64,000 nt of DNA from NCBI GenBank assembly GCA_001515945.1, contig LOER01000023.1:1-64000 (forward strand). Direction: 5' to 3'. Position 1 is the first letter of the stretch, and each line of letters begins with the position of its first letter. Made by a program: the position numbers and the translations under genes. This document shows positions 47,062 through 56,474 of this stretch, piece after piece. This stretch comes from Desulfitibacter sp. BRH_c19 (GTDB lineage: Bacteria > Bacillota > DSM-16504 > Desulfitibacterales > Desulfitibacteraceae). The notes beneath the pieces were generated by a model that worked only from the letters and a program-made list of their open reading frames with translations, searched no databases and had not been told where the DNA came from.

Positions 47062-49405
47062 TTTCTCCCTCTTTAGGTACCTTATCCAAAAGAGCAAAAG
47101 CTAATACTTCATCCATATGTTCTACAAGATGAAAATCCATCTTTCTCTTAACTGATTGAGGTACATCTTCGAGACTTTTTTCATTTTCTTTAGGTAGTAT
47201 TACTTTTCGAATCCCTGCTCTGTGGGCAGCAATAACCTTTTCTTTTAGACCACCTATAGGAAGTACTCTTCCCCTAAGGGTTATTTCACCTGTCATTGCT
47301 AAATCCTTAAGAACAGGCTTGTTTGTATATGTAGATGCCATAGCAGTAGCTATTGTAATGCCTGCTGACGGACCATCCTTAGGAATTGCTCCTTCAGGAA
47401 CATGGATATGGATATCATGATCTTCAAAGGTTTTTGAGTCAATTCCCAGATTGTCAGCTCTAGACTTAATATAACTAAAGGCAGCATATGCAGACTCTTT
47501 CATAACATCCCCAAGCTGACCAGTCAACGTCAGTTTGCCCTTTCCCTTATAAAGGGTTGTCTCCACAAATAGAACATCTCCACCTACCTCAGTCCAAGCT
47601 AGACCGGTAGATACTCCTACTTCACTTTCTTTTTCCGCAATTCCATATCTATATCGAGGAATGCCAAGATATTTTTCTATATTTTGAGCAGTTATTTTAA
47701 GGCTTTTTTCTTTCTTAGCAACAATATCTCTAGCTGTTTTACGACATATTGTGGCCAATTCCCTTTCTAGGTTCCTGACTCCTGCTTCTCTTGTATACTC
47801 TCTTATTACTCTTCTGAGACCATTTTCTGAAATGTCCAATTGCTTTTCCGTTAAGCCATGTTCTTTCAATTGCTTAGGTAACAAGTGGATACTTGCGATT
47901 TTATGCTTTTCTTCTTCTGTGTAACCAGAAAGATAGATTATTTCCATTCTATCAAGCAATGGTCTAGGTATATTATATTGAATATTGGCTGTTGTAATAA
48001 ACATTGTCTTAGACAAGTCATAAGCTGCTTCTATGTAATGGTCACTAAAAGTACTATTTTGTTCAGGATCTAGTACCTCTAAAAGGGCTGCAGATGGATC
48101 TCCTCTAAAATCCATACTCATCTTGTCTATCTCATCTAATAAAAATACAGGGTTTTTAGTACCCGCTTGTTTCATTCCTTGAATTATCCTACCTGGCATT
48201 GCACCTACATAGGTTCTACGATGGCCACGAATTTCCGCTTCATCCCTTACTCCTCCCAAGGACATCCTAACAAAGTTTCGCTGTAATGCCCTAGCAACTG
48301 ATTTTGCCAATGACGTCTTTCCTACTCCTGGAGGACCAACAAAGCAGATAATGGGACCCTTCATTTTTTTTGCTAACTGTCTAATTGCTAAATACTCTAT
48401 GATTCTATCTTTAACCTTATCAAGAGCATAATGATCTTCATCTAATATTGTCTGTGCCATATTGATATCTAGCCTATCTTTAGTCTGTTTATGCCATGGA
48501 ACTGACAGTATCCAGTCAAGATAATTTCTTACTACAGTTGCCTCTGCGACCATTGGAGGCATTTTTTCCAGGCGGTCTAATTCCTTTAAGGCTTTTTCTT
48601 TTGCTTCCTTGGGCATACGTGCCTTTTCTATCTTTTCTTTTAACTCTTCAGTTTCTGCCTTTAGGTCATCCTTTTCCCCAAGCTCTTTTTGTATTGCTTT
48701 CATTTGTTCCCTTAAATAATACTCTTTTTGGGTCTTTTCCATTTGCTTCCTGACCCGCATATTAATTTTTCTCTCAAGTTCAAGGATTTCCATTTCTTTG
48801 GCTATTATCTCACAAAGAAACTCTAACCTTTTAATGATATCAATTTTTTCTAAAACCTGTTGCTTATCGTGAGGTTTTAAGGTTAGATGAGCTGAAACTA
48901 CATCAGCTAGTCTGTCAGGTTCATCGACAGTAACAACTGACACTACTGCTTCTGGTGGTATTTTTTTGCTAACCTTTACATAGTTTTCAAATTTATCTAC
49001 TAAGGTTCTCATTAAAGCTTCTATCTCAGAACTAATTATGATTTCTTCGGAAAACTCTTCTGCGTCAGCTCTTAGATATGATTGATCATCTAAGAAATTA
49101 ACGATTTTCGCCCTTACTTTTCCTTCTACCAATACTCTAATTGTTCCACCCGGTAGTTTTAATAGCTGCTTAATTTCAGCAATTGTCCCGGTATGATAAA
49201 TTTCTTCAATTGCAGGTTCGTCAGTTTGGGCATCCTTTTGCATCACTAATAAGATTTCTCTATTTGTAAGCATCGCTTCATCAATTGCACTAATTGACTT
49301 TTCTCTGCCGACATCCAGATGTATAACCATATATGGAAATACTAAAACACCTCTTAATGGAAGTACTGGAATACCCTTTCTTAAATTAGATGCTTTAATT
49401 GTCAC
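47051..49405 (-). CDS. lon: ATP-dependent protease Lon
   Basis: A 784-residue Lon. Order: N-terminal substrate domain ([21 protein letters not shown]), coiled region, AAA+ domain ([18 protein letters not shown]; Walker [11 protein letters not shown]) and protease domain with catalytic Ser in [13 protein letters not shown] and Lys in the following helix. The GTG start at 49405 follows GGAGG and gives the usual N-terminus; the frame is open to 49594 but that part lacks homology. It lies after lonB. Confidence 0.96.
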   Translation of the reverse strand: MTIKASNLRKGIPVLPLRGVLVFPYMVIHLDVGREKSISAIDEAMLTNREILLVMQKDAQTDEPAIEEIYHTGTIAEIKQLLKLPGGTIRVLVEGKVRAKIVNFLDDQSYLRADAEEFSEEIIISSEIEALMRTLVDKFENYVKVSKKIPPEAVVSVVTVDEPDRLADVVSAHLTLKPHDKQQVLEKIDIIKRLEFLCEIIAKEMEILELERKINMRVRKQMEKTQKEYYLREQMKAIQKELGEKDDLKAETEELKEKIEKARMPKEAKEKALKELDRLEKMPPMVAEATVVRNYLDWILSVPWHKQTKDRLDINMAQTILDEDHYALDKVKDRIIEYLAIRQLAKKMKGPIICFVGPPGVGKTSLAKSVARALQRNFVRMSLGGVRDEAEIRGHRRTYVGAMPGRIIQGMKQAGTKNPVFLLDEIDKMSMDFRGDPSAALLEVLDPEQNSTFSDHYIEAAYDLSKTMFITTANIQYNIPRPLLDRMEIIYLSGYTEEEKHKIASIHLLPKQLKEHGLTEKQLDISENGLRRVIREYTREAGVRNLERELATICRKTARDIVAKKEKSLKITAQNIEKYLGIPRYRYGIAEKESEVGVSTGLAWTEVGGDVLFVETTLYKGKGKLTLTGQLGDVMKESAYAAFSYIKSRADNLGIDSKTFEDHDIHIHVPEGAIPKDGPSAGITIATAMASTYTNKPVLKDLAMTGEITLRGRVLPIGGLKEKVIAAHRAGIRKVILPKENEKSLEDVPQSVKRKMDFHLVEHMDEVLAFALLDKVPKEGENEG

Positions 49406-49542
49406 GTAAACACCTCCTGGTGAGTTCGAGTGGTATTCTAAGGCAAAAAACTTAGCCATGTCAGGAAATAGTCTTAGTGATATTCTACATGATAATACTA
49501 TTTCCTGCAAAGGTTTCCTTTGTTGGGTTATTAATCCACAGT

Positions 49543-51246
49543 TTAAATCTGCGAAGCTGTAAGTACTTCTACATTTGACAAAACACCTTGACAACTTTCA
49601 ATATTTTCTTGGAGAATCGCTATTGATAATACTTCTTCAAGAGTTTCTACAGGTTTTACCTCTATATCATCAAGAAGGCTAAACATTTCTTGCCAGTTAT
49701 CTTTTGGTATAATGACTGTTTTAGCACCTCCATGGCGCGCAGCTTCAACCTTGGCTACTATGCCACCGACAGGCTTTACAAATCCCCTTATAGACACTTC
49801 ACCTGTCATTGCAACTTTGTTATCCACAACAATCTCCTTGATAGCTGAGTAAACTGCTGTTGCAATTGTTACACCAGCTGATGGTCCATCTATTGGGACA
49901 CCTCCAGGAAAATTTACATGTATATTATAGTTGTATGGATCTAAATTAAAGTTTCTTTTGAGAACTGTTAAAACATTTTCTACAGAATCTTTCGCCATAC
50001 TCTTTCTGCGAAGTCGTTTTCCATCCTGAGATCCCATTTCCTCCTCTTCAACTACTCCTGTAACAACAACTTTACCCTGACCCTTTTCTGCCTTTAAGAC
50101 ACTTACCTCAAGTTCTAGCAACATTCCAACGCTTGGACCACAAACTGCCAAACCATTGACAAGCCCAATCTGGGGACTGGAATGAATTTTTTTTTCAGGT
50201 CTAGGAGAATACTGACCACTATTAACTACCCATTCCACATCTGAACATAAGATGTTTTTTCTACCCTCTCCTAGGGCCAGGCCTGCTGCTATTTGGATAA
50301 TATTTACGGCATCTCGTCCATTTGTGCCATATCTAGCAACCACCTTTACTGCACTCTGTTCTATTTCAAAACCAATTTTTTTTGCGCCATTCCATGCTAT
50401 TTCTTCAATTTCACAGCTGAGCAATGGCCTGAAAAACACCTCCATACATCTAGATCTAATTGCCGGGGGAATTTCATTTGGTAGACGTGTGGTAGCGCCC
50501 ACCATGCGAAAATCTGCTGGTAGACCATTTTGAAATATATCATGGATATGACTTGGGATACTATTATCTTCAGAGCTATAGTATGCACTTTCTAAAATAA
50601 CTCTCCTATCTTCTAACACCTTCAGTAGCTTGTTTATCTGAATAGAGTGCAATTCTCCTATTTCATCAATAAAAAGCATTCCTCCATGTGCCTTAGTTAC
50701 TGCTCCTTGTTTAGGCTGAGGAATCCCTGCCATACCCATAGCACCTGCTCCCTGATATATTGGGTCATGGACTGAACCTATCAGGGGATCTGCTATTCCT
50801 CTTTCGTCAAACCTAGCAGTAGCCCCATCAATCTCTATAAACTTTGCCTCACTTTTAAAAGGTGAATCAGGAGATTTTTTTGCCTCTTCTAGTACTAGCC
50901 TAGCAGCAGCAGTTTTACCAATTCCAGGAGGCCCATAGATAATTACGTGTTGTGGATTGGGTCCACAAAGAGCCGCTTTTAGAGCCTTTAAACCTTCCTC
51001 CTGTCCTATAATTTCGGTAAAACAGGTGGGGCGAGTTTTTTCAGATAGAGGGAGACTTAAGGTAACTCTGCGCATTTTTTGAAGCTTTTCTAACTCTTTC
51101 TTTGATTCTTTTTCAACTGCTACTTTATTACCCTGCTGATTTTTTAGTAGATTCCAAAAATATAGTCCTATAACAATAGCAAAAAATATTTGAACAAAAC
51201 CTAATACACTTCCCAGTCCAGCACCATATGAATACATCTTTAACAA
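49543..51246 (-). CDS. lonB: LonB, membrane-anchored sporulation-type Lon protease
   Basis: A 567-residue Lon-like protease with an N-terminal membrane helix (about 10-33) and no Lon substrate domain. AAA+ motifs are [20 protein letters not shown] and [16 protein letters not shown]; the protease domain has [13 protein letters not shown]. In Bacillus LonB is made in the forespore. TTG at 51246 or ATG at 51237 are both possible starts; GGAG is placed better for the TTG. It lies between clpX and lon, a conserved order in sporeformers. Confidence 0.92.
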   Translation of the reverse strand: MLKMYSYGAGLGSVLGFVQIFFAIVIGLYFWNLLKNQQGNKVAVEKESKKELEKLQKMRRVTLSLPLSEKTRPTCFTEIIGQEEGLKALKAALCGPNPQHVIIYGPPGIGKTAAARLVLEEAKKSPDSPFKSEAKFIEIDGATARFDERGIADPLIGSVHDPIYQGAGAMGMAGIPQPKQGAVTKAHGGMLFIDEIGELHSIQINKLLKVLEDRRVILESAYYSSEDNSIPSHIHDIFQNGLPADFRMVGATTRLPNEIPPAIRSRCMEVFFRPLLSCEIEEIAWNGAKKIGFEIEQSAVKVVARYGTNGRDAVNIIQIAAGLALGEGRKNILCSDVEWVVNSGQYSPRPEKKIHSSPQIGLVNGLAVCGPSVGMLLELEVSVLKAEKGQGKVVVTGVVEEEEMGSQDGKRLRRKSMAKDSVENVLTVLKRNFNLDPYNYNIHVNFPGGVPIDGPSAGVTIATAVYSAIKEIVVDNKVAMTGEVSIRGFVKPVGGIVAKVEAARHGGAKTVIIPKDNWQEMFSLLDDIEVKPVETLEEVLSIAILQENIESCQGVLSNVEVLTASQI

Positions 51247-51353
51247 TCCAACTCCTTTTCCCAGCTAAAACTTAAAGTCCTTTGCTTAAATATTATTGCC
51301 AACAGGATTATTTTTATCCGAATATATCCCCTGGAAAAGGAATTTACTAAAAA

Positions 51354-51383
51354 TAAAAAAGGCTCTCAGTTGAGAGAGCCTTT
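51354..51383 (-). terminator. Intrinsic terminator after clpX
   Basis: AAAGGCTCTCTCAACTGAGAGCC then a U-run on the minus strand, seven bases past the clpX stop. Confidence 0.88.
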
Positions 51384-51389
51384 AGATAT

Positions 51390-52637
51390 CTATGCAGTTT
51401 CTTCCTTTTTATCTAGTGTTAGTATTGGGGTTTTTTTACCCTCAACAACCGCTTTAGTAACAGCACAATGTTTAATATCCTTTTTGGAAGGAATATCATA
51501 CATAACATCTAACATAATATTTTCCAATATGGCTTTTAAACCCCTAGCTCCTGTTTCTCTTTTAATAGCTTCCTTTGCAATAGCTTCTAAAGCCTCTTTT
51601 TCGAATTCCAAATCCACAGTATCCATTTCAAATAGCTTCTGGTACTGTTTAACTAGTGCATTTCTAGGTTCGGTCAGAATTTTCACAAGAGCACCTTCAT
51701 CTAAGGCTTCAAGGGTAACTATAACCGGTAATCTACCAACAAACTCCGGTATTAGACCAAATTTTAATAGATCAGTTGGTAAAATATTGTTTAAGACTTC
51801 TCCAATATTCTTATCTTTCTTGCCTTTGACTTCAGAGCCAAAGCCAATTCCTTTTTTACCAATTCTATTACCTATGATTTTATCCACTCCATCAAAAGCC
51901 CCACCACAAATAAAGAGAATATTGGTTGTGTCTAACTGAATAAACTCTTGATGAGGATGTTTTCGGCCACCTTGCGGTGGTACACTTGCAACAGTACCCT
52001 CCAAAATCTTTAGTAATGCTTGCTGTACCCCTTCACCAGAAACATCTCTTGTTATTGATGGGTTTTCAGATTTCCGTGCTATTTTATCTATTTCATCAAT
52101 ATACACGATTCCTTTTTCAGCTTTTTCAACATCATAATCTGCAGCCTGTATCAGCTTTAACAAGATGTTTTCTACATCTTCTCCAACATAACCTGCTTCG
52201 GTTAATGACGTTGCATCTGCAATAGCAAATGGTACATTTAATATTTTAGCTAATGTTTGAGCTAAAAGAGTTTTCCCACTACCAGTAGGGCCTAGCATTA
52301 CTATATTACTCTTTTGCAGCTCAACATCATCAACTTTCATACCCATATTAATTCTTTTATAGTGATTATATACAGCTACAGCCAAGGACTTTTTAGCTTT
52401 TTCTTGACCTATTACATATTGGTCAAGAATTTCCCTGATTTCTTGTGGCTTTGGAACATCGCCCATTTCTATACCTAGTTCTTCACTAAGCTCTTCTTCA
52501 ATTATTTCGTTACACAGTTCGATACATTCATCACAAATATATACTCCAGGTCCAGCTACAAGCTTTTTAACCTGATCCTGTAGTTTACCACAAAAAGAAC
52601 ACTTCAACTGCCCTTTGTCATCGGTGTACTTATACAT
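51390..52637 (-). CDS. clpX: ClpX unfoldase
   Basis: A 415-residue AAA+ unfoldase feeding ClpP. The N-terminal zinc finger is [13 protein letters not shown] with CDECIELC, the Walker A is [15 protein letters not shown], Walker [11 protein letters not shown], and a ClpP-binding loop (IGFGSEV) follows. It starts 43 bases after the clpP stop. Normal length. Confidence 0.97.
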   Translation of the reverse strand: MYKYTDDKGQLKCSFCGKLQDQVKKLVAGPGVYICDECIELCNEIIEEELSEELGIEMGDVPKPQEIREILDQYVIGQEKAKKSLAVAVYNHYKRINMGMKVDDVELQKSNIVMLGPTGSGKTLLAQTLAKILNVPFAIADATSLTEAGYVGEDVENILLKLIQAADYDVEKAEKGIVYIDEIDKIARKSENPSITRDVSGEGVQQALLKILEGTVASVPPQGGRKHPHQEFIQLDTTNILFICGGAFDGVDKIIGNRIGKKGIGFGSEVKGKKDKNIGEVLNNILPTDLLKFGLIPEFVGRLPVIVTLEALDEGALVKILTEPRNALVKQYQKLFEMDTVDLEFEKEALEAIAKEAIKRETGARGLKAILENIMLDVMYDIPSKKDIKHCAVTKAVVEGKKTPILTLDKKEETA

Positions 52638-52680
52638 TATTTCACCTCACCAACTTTTTAGTACGCCTTGTAAGAGCTAA

Positions 52681-53283
52681 CTATTTCTTACTGCTTAATT
52701 CTCTAGTTGTCATTACCTTATCAATTATACCATAATTTTTAGCTTCTTCTGCTGTTAGGAAATAATCTCTATCTGTATCTTTTTCAATTTGTTCTAATGA
52801 TTTTTTTGTGATATCAGCTAAAATTTTATTTAATCTTTCCTTAATGCGAATAATTCTTTTAGCATGTATTTCAATATCAATCGCTTGACCCTGGGTTCCA
52901 CCTAAAGGTTGGTGAATCATTATTTCACTATTTGGTAAAGCAAATCTCTTTCCTTTTGAACCTGCTGCGAGCAAGAATGCTCCCATACTAGCTGCTAATC
53001 CTACACAAATAGTTTGAACATCTGGTTTAATATATGTCATTGTATCAAAGATTGCCATTCCAGAAGTTATAGATCCACCTGGGCTGTTAATGTATAAATG
53101 TATATCTTTATCAGGATCATCTGCTTCTAGAAATAACAACTGAGCAATGACAAGGTTAGCTACATGATCATTTATTTCACTGCCTAAAAAGATAATTCTA
53201 TCTTTGAGCAACCTGGAATATATGTCATAAGCTCTTTCTCCCCTATTTGTGTGTTCAACTACCATTGGTACAAGCACAGACAT
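52681..53283 (-). CDS. clpP: ClpP protease catalytic subunit
   Basis: A 200-residue serine protease subunit forming a 14-mer barrel. The catalytic triad is Ser99 ([11 protein letters not shown]), His124 (MIHQPLGG) and Asp173 (DTDRDYF). It lies between tig and clpX, the conserved order tig-clpP-clpX. Confidence 0.97.
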   Translation of the reverse strand: MSVLVPMVVEHTNRGERAYDIYSRLLKDRIIFLGSEINDHVANLVIAQLLFLEADDPDKDIHLYINSPGGSITSGMAIFDTMTYIKPDVQTICVGLAASMGAFLLAAGSKGKRFALPNSEIMIHQPLGGTQGQAIDIEIHAKRIIRIKERLNKILADITKKSLEQIEKDTDRDYFLTAEEAKNYGIIDKVMTTRELSSKK

Positions 53284-53349
53284 AAATATACACCAACTTT
53301 CCTCTTATTTGTATTCGTATTATACTGCTTGATTTTGGTTACTCATTTT

Positions 53350-54687
53350 TTATAAATTTTCTTCTTTATTTTCACTTACAGTTTCTTCAGCCTTGGGTTC
53401 TACTATTTTAGCACTTTCAACCAGTAAATTGACTGCTTTATCAATCATCAAACTATCTTTAAAAGAATCAAGTCTACCTTGACTTTGTAGGAAAAGTTTA
53501 ATTTGCTCAGCAGGCTGCTTATTCTGTTCTGCAACTTTTTCAATTTCTTTATCTAGCTCTTCATCAGTAACTTCAATATTCTCGGTTTTAGCAATAGCTT
53601 CTAATATAAGATCTATTTTAACACTATTTGAAGCGTTCTCTTCATACTGTTCCCTCATTTGTTCCATACTACTATTAGTAAACTTTAGATAGTTTTCCAA
53701 AGTTAGACCCTGCTGCTGAATTCGAAATTCCATCTCTTTAATTAAATCATCAATTTTTCGTTCAATTAAAACATTAGGCACTTCCACTTGGCAACCTTCC
53801 GCCACTTTATCTAATACTTTATTTCTAATTTGTTGCTCATTTTCCTGCTCAGCTGCCTTTTTTAACTTATTCTCCACATCCTGCTTTAATTCCTCTAAGG
53901 TTTCAAATTCACTTATATCTTTTGCAAATTCATCATCAATCGACATTAACTTCTTTACTTTGACTTCATTCATTTTTACTTTAAAAGTAGTCTCTTTTCC
54001 TTTTAATGTTTCATTGCCATAATCTTCTGGGAAAGTTATAGTAATATCCTTTTCTTCACCAGGTTTCATGCCAACCAATTGTTCTTCGAAACCAGGAATG
54101 AACGTTTTAGATCCAATTACTAGGCTGTAATTTTCACCTTTACCACCTTCAAAAGCTTCTCCATCTAAGAAACCTTCAAAATCCATAATTGCAGTATCTC
54201 CCTCTTCTAATGCTTTATCAGGAACTGCCTCAATTTGAGCATGTCTCTGCTGCATTGTTCCAAGGTAGTTTTCTATTTCTTTTTCCGTAACTTCTGCATC
54301 CTTATGCTTTACTTCAACACCTTTATAGTTCCCTAACTCTACATCAGGTTTTACAGGAATCTCAGCTGTAAATATTAAAGGCTTTCCTTCCTCAAATTGT
54401 ACTAAATCTATGTTTGGTTGGTCAATTGGCTCAATTTTTTCCTGTTCAAGTGCTTTTATGTATGTATCTGGTAAAATATCATCAACAGCTTCAGCGCTAA
54501 TTGCTTCGCTACCTACAAATTTCTGAAGTACAGTTTTGGGTACTTTTCCCTTTCTAAAACCAGGTATGTTTACCTTACTCGCTAATTTTTTTGCAGCCTT
54601 ATTTACTGCACCTTGAAATACTGAAGATTCTAATTCTACTTCTAGTGTGATTTTACCGTTTACTTTTTCTTTAATACTAGTTTTCAT
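53350..54687 (-). CDS. tig: Trigger factor
   Basis: A 445-residue ribosome-bound chaperone with prolyl isomerase activity. The ribosome-binding loop GFRKGKVPKTVL is near residue 45, the FKBP-like PPIase domain (about 160-245) contains FEGFLDGEAFEGGKGENYSLVIGS, and a helical C-domain follows. It ends with an acidic tail. First gene of tig-clpP-clpX. Confidence 0.96.
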   Translation of the reverse strand: MKTSIKEKVNGKITLEVELESSVFQGAVNKAAKKLASKVNIPGFRKGKVPKTVLQKFVGSEAISAEAVDDILPDTYIKALEQEKIEPIDQPNIDLVQFEEGKPLIFTAEIPVKPDVELGNYKGVEVKHKDAEVTEKEIENYLGTMQQRHAQIEAVPDKALEEGDTAIMDFEGFLDGEAFEGGKGENYSLVIGSKTFIPGFEEQLVGMKPGEEKDITITFPEDYGNETLKGKETTFKVKMNEVKVKKLMSIDDEFAKDISEFETLEELKQDVENKLKKAAEQENEQQIRNKVLDKVAEGCQVEVPNVLIERKIDDLIKEMEFRIQQQGLTLENYLKFTNSSMEQMREQYEENASNSVKIDLILEAIAKTENIEVTDEELDKEIEKVAEQNKQPAEQIKLFLQSQGRLDSFKDSLMIDKAVNLLVESAKIVEPKAEETVSENKEENL

Positions 54688-54835
54688 TATGATCCCCCTT
54701 AAATTCTATTCCTTTAATTTATTTAAAATTGTCACATTCAGGTAAATATATAACAAATGAACTAGAATAAGTATATTATAAACAACTGCTATAAATCTAA
54801 ACATATTAAGCCTAAATAGCCTTAAATATACTAAC

Positions 54836-54867
54836 ACCTCGGCTTGGATAATACCACAAACCGAGGT
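54836..54867 (-). terminator. Hairpin downstream of tRNA-Gly(GCC)
   Basis: ACCTCGG and CCGAGGT close a stem with further pairing inside, thirteen bases after the tRNA 3' end. It lacks a good U-run, so it may be a processing signal or a poor terminator. Confidence 0.45.
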
Positions 54868-54879
54868 AATAGTCTAGTT

Positions 54880-54954
<75 letters not shown>

Positions 54955-54987
54955 AAATTTTTAATAGTCTAGATTATTCACCTAGAA

Positions 54988-55016
54988 ATATTAGCACTAA
55001 CTATTTACTTTGTCAA
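54988..55016 (-). promoter_or_regulatory. Promoter of tRNA-Gly(GCC)
   Basis: TTGACA (55011-55016) and TAATAT (54988-54993) with a 17-base spacer. The -35 box overlaps the last codons of the decayed FapA-like gene. Confidence 0.75.
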
Positions 55017-55790
55017 GTGATAAATATGGTAATCTTTAAGCATAGCATCTTTTAAAAAACTCATTTTAATTTTTCTTTCGGCTCCCAAATATATCTTCAC
55101 TTGTTTCATATTCTCTTCAAAAATATAGGACTGGTTATCTAGTTGAACAAAAGTTTCGGGATGAACCCTATTTAAAGTAACAACGGCTTTGTCAGAAGTT
55201 TTTATTTTGACTTACCGACAGATATACCTGTTGAACCTAACTTCATCCACGCAAATATCTCCATTAGCGAGCATCTCGCCACCTCTAAAAGCTCCTTTAA
55301 CCCTAATCTCCTTCCCTGCACTCAAGGAACATTGATAGCACCCCTGGCCAACTACAGCAATATTACAACTGGTTTCAAGGACACTACTTTGCGCATAAGA
55401 ACAAAAGATATCACAAGCTTCCTCGGGTATTCCTTCCAAAAATTTAGTTAGATTTTTTATCTTTTCAAGTATGCTGCAAGCCTCATCAAATAATGATAAA
55501 TTCTTTCTCAAACTACAAGCAATTAAATGTTCAATATTTAACACCAACTCTTTAATTACTGATGGAAAAGGAATATCCTCTTTCTCTATAACAGAAATAA
55601 TCCAATAATCAGCTTTTCGAGTTGTCCCTTAGTATAATCAATTAAATACATTGTAATTCCATTAAAGTGTTCTTCACCGAGTTTATTCCCATGCTGTGAC
55701 TATTCTCTGATTCTTATTGCTTCCTTTATAACCCACACTAATATTTCATCGAATTCATTTAACAGACGGCCAATCTTCTTACCTAGCAGT
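55005..55790 (-). pseudogene. Decayed FapA-like (DUF342) gene
   Basis: The longest intact piece (55212-55547) encodes VVGQGCYQCSLSAGKEIRVKGAFRGGEMLANGDICVDEV, the beta-helix repeat of DUF342/FapA proteins (described here in part: residues about 67-105). After a TAA at 55212 the same frame continues for 68 more residues (TLNRVHPETFVQLDNQSYIF...) like the normal FapA tail. Upstream, coding continues in frame for about 25 residues, then shifts frame near 55600 and meets a TAG near 55703, with readable protein such as HFNGITMYLIDYTKGQLEK. At least two stops and one frameshift are needed to read it, and the large N-terminal part is absent. It is therefore a pseudogene remnant. Confidence 0.7.
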
Positions 55791-55833
55791 CTGGCTCATA
55801 ACATTAATGTGTCCTTATCATCTGGTGGGCAAT

Positions 55834-55859
55834 AAAAAAAGCACTCCAAGAGTGCCTTT
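55834..55859 (-). terminator. Intrinsic terminator after spoVS
   Basis: GGCACTCTTGGAGTGC then TTTTTTTATTG on the minus strand, about 25 bases beyond the spoVS stop. Confidence 0.87.
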
Positions 55860-55883
55860 AATTTTTGAAACAATAAATAAATG

Positions 55884-56147
55884 TTATTTACGAGGACCTA
55901 CAATGAGTTTTATTGCTGTTCTTTCTTCTCCATCAATTTGAACATCAATAAAGGCGGGAATGCAAACAAGATCAATACCACTAGGAGCCACGAACCCTCT
56001 GGCAATAGCCACCGCTTTAATTGCCTGATTAAGAGCTCCTGCTCCAATTGTCTGCATTTCAGCTTTCCCCTTTTCTCTTATAACTCCTGCTAGAGCTCCT
56101 GCTACCGAATTAGGATTAGATTTTGCTGAAACTTTTAATATTTCCAT
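55884..56147 (-). CDS. spoVS: Stage V sporulation protein S
   Basis: An 87-residue Alba-like protein highly conserved in sporeformers, needed for septation and coat assembly. The start MEILKVSAKSNPNSVAGALAGVI and the end IDGEERTAIKLIVGP are near-identical to known SpoVS proteins. AAAGGGGGAAC precedes the ATG. A sigma-H-like and a sigma-A-like promoter lie upstream. Confidence 0.96.
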   Translation of the reverse strand: MEILKVSAKSNPNSVAGALAGVIREKGKAEMQTIGAGALNQAIKAVAIARGFVAPSGIDLVCIPAFIDVQIDGEERTAIKLIVGPRK

Positions 56148-56474
56148 TAATTATAGTTCCCCCTTTACCACTCTTTAATTGTTCGGTTTAGTGCTTCTTT
56201 CTCTACTAGCTTCTTGAATTGCATCTATTGCAAAGTTTACATACAGAATATTTAGTAATTATAACATCTGTAAGTTTTATTCTCCATAAATAGCCATAAA
56301 CCTTTATTGATTTTTAACTTTCATTTTTGCCAAAAGCATAAGACCCATAAACTACCAATTAACCTTAATACTTTAGATTTTTAAGGCATATTTAAATTTG
56401 AATACAGAGACCAAGGCTAGATATTAAAGAGATCCTTTTGAAAGAAATCTAAAGTAGGTCATTTCTTAAACTGG
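56148..56474. other. spoVS upstream region
   Basis: No gene is seen. It holds the spoVS promoter candidates: the sigma-H-like site at 56279-56305 and an extended -10 box TGTTATAAT near 56258. The right part follows the stop codon of the c-di-GMP gene without a clear terminator. Confidence 0.5.
56279..56305 (-). promoter_or_regulatory. Sigma-H-like promoter of spoVS
   Basis: AAAGGTTTA, 11 bases, then GGAGAAT matches the sigma-H consensus RNAGGAWWW-N11-RNNGAAT with one mismatch, 132 bases upstream of spoVS. spoVS is sigma-H controlled in Bacillus, which supports the reading. Confidence 0.5.
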
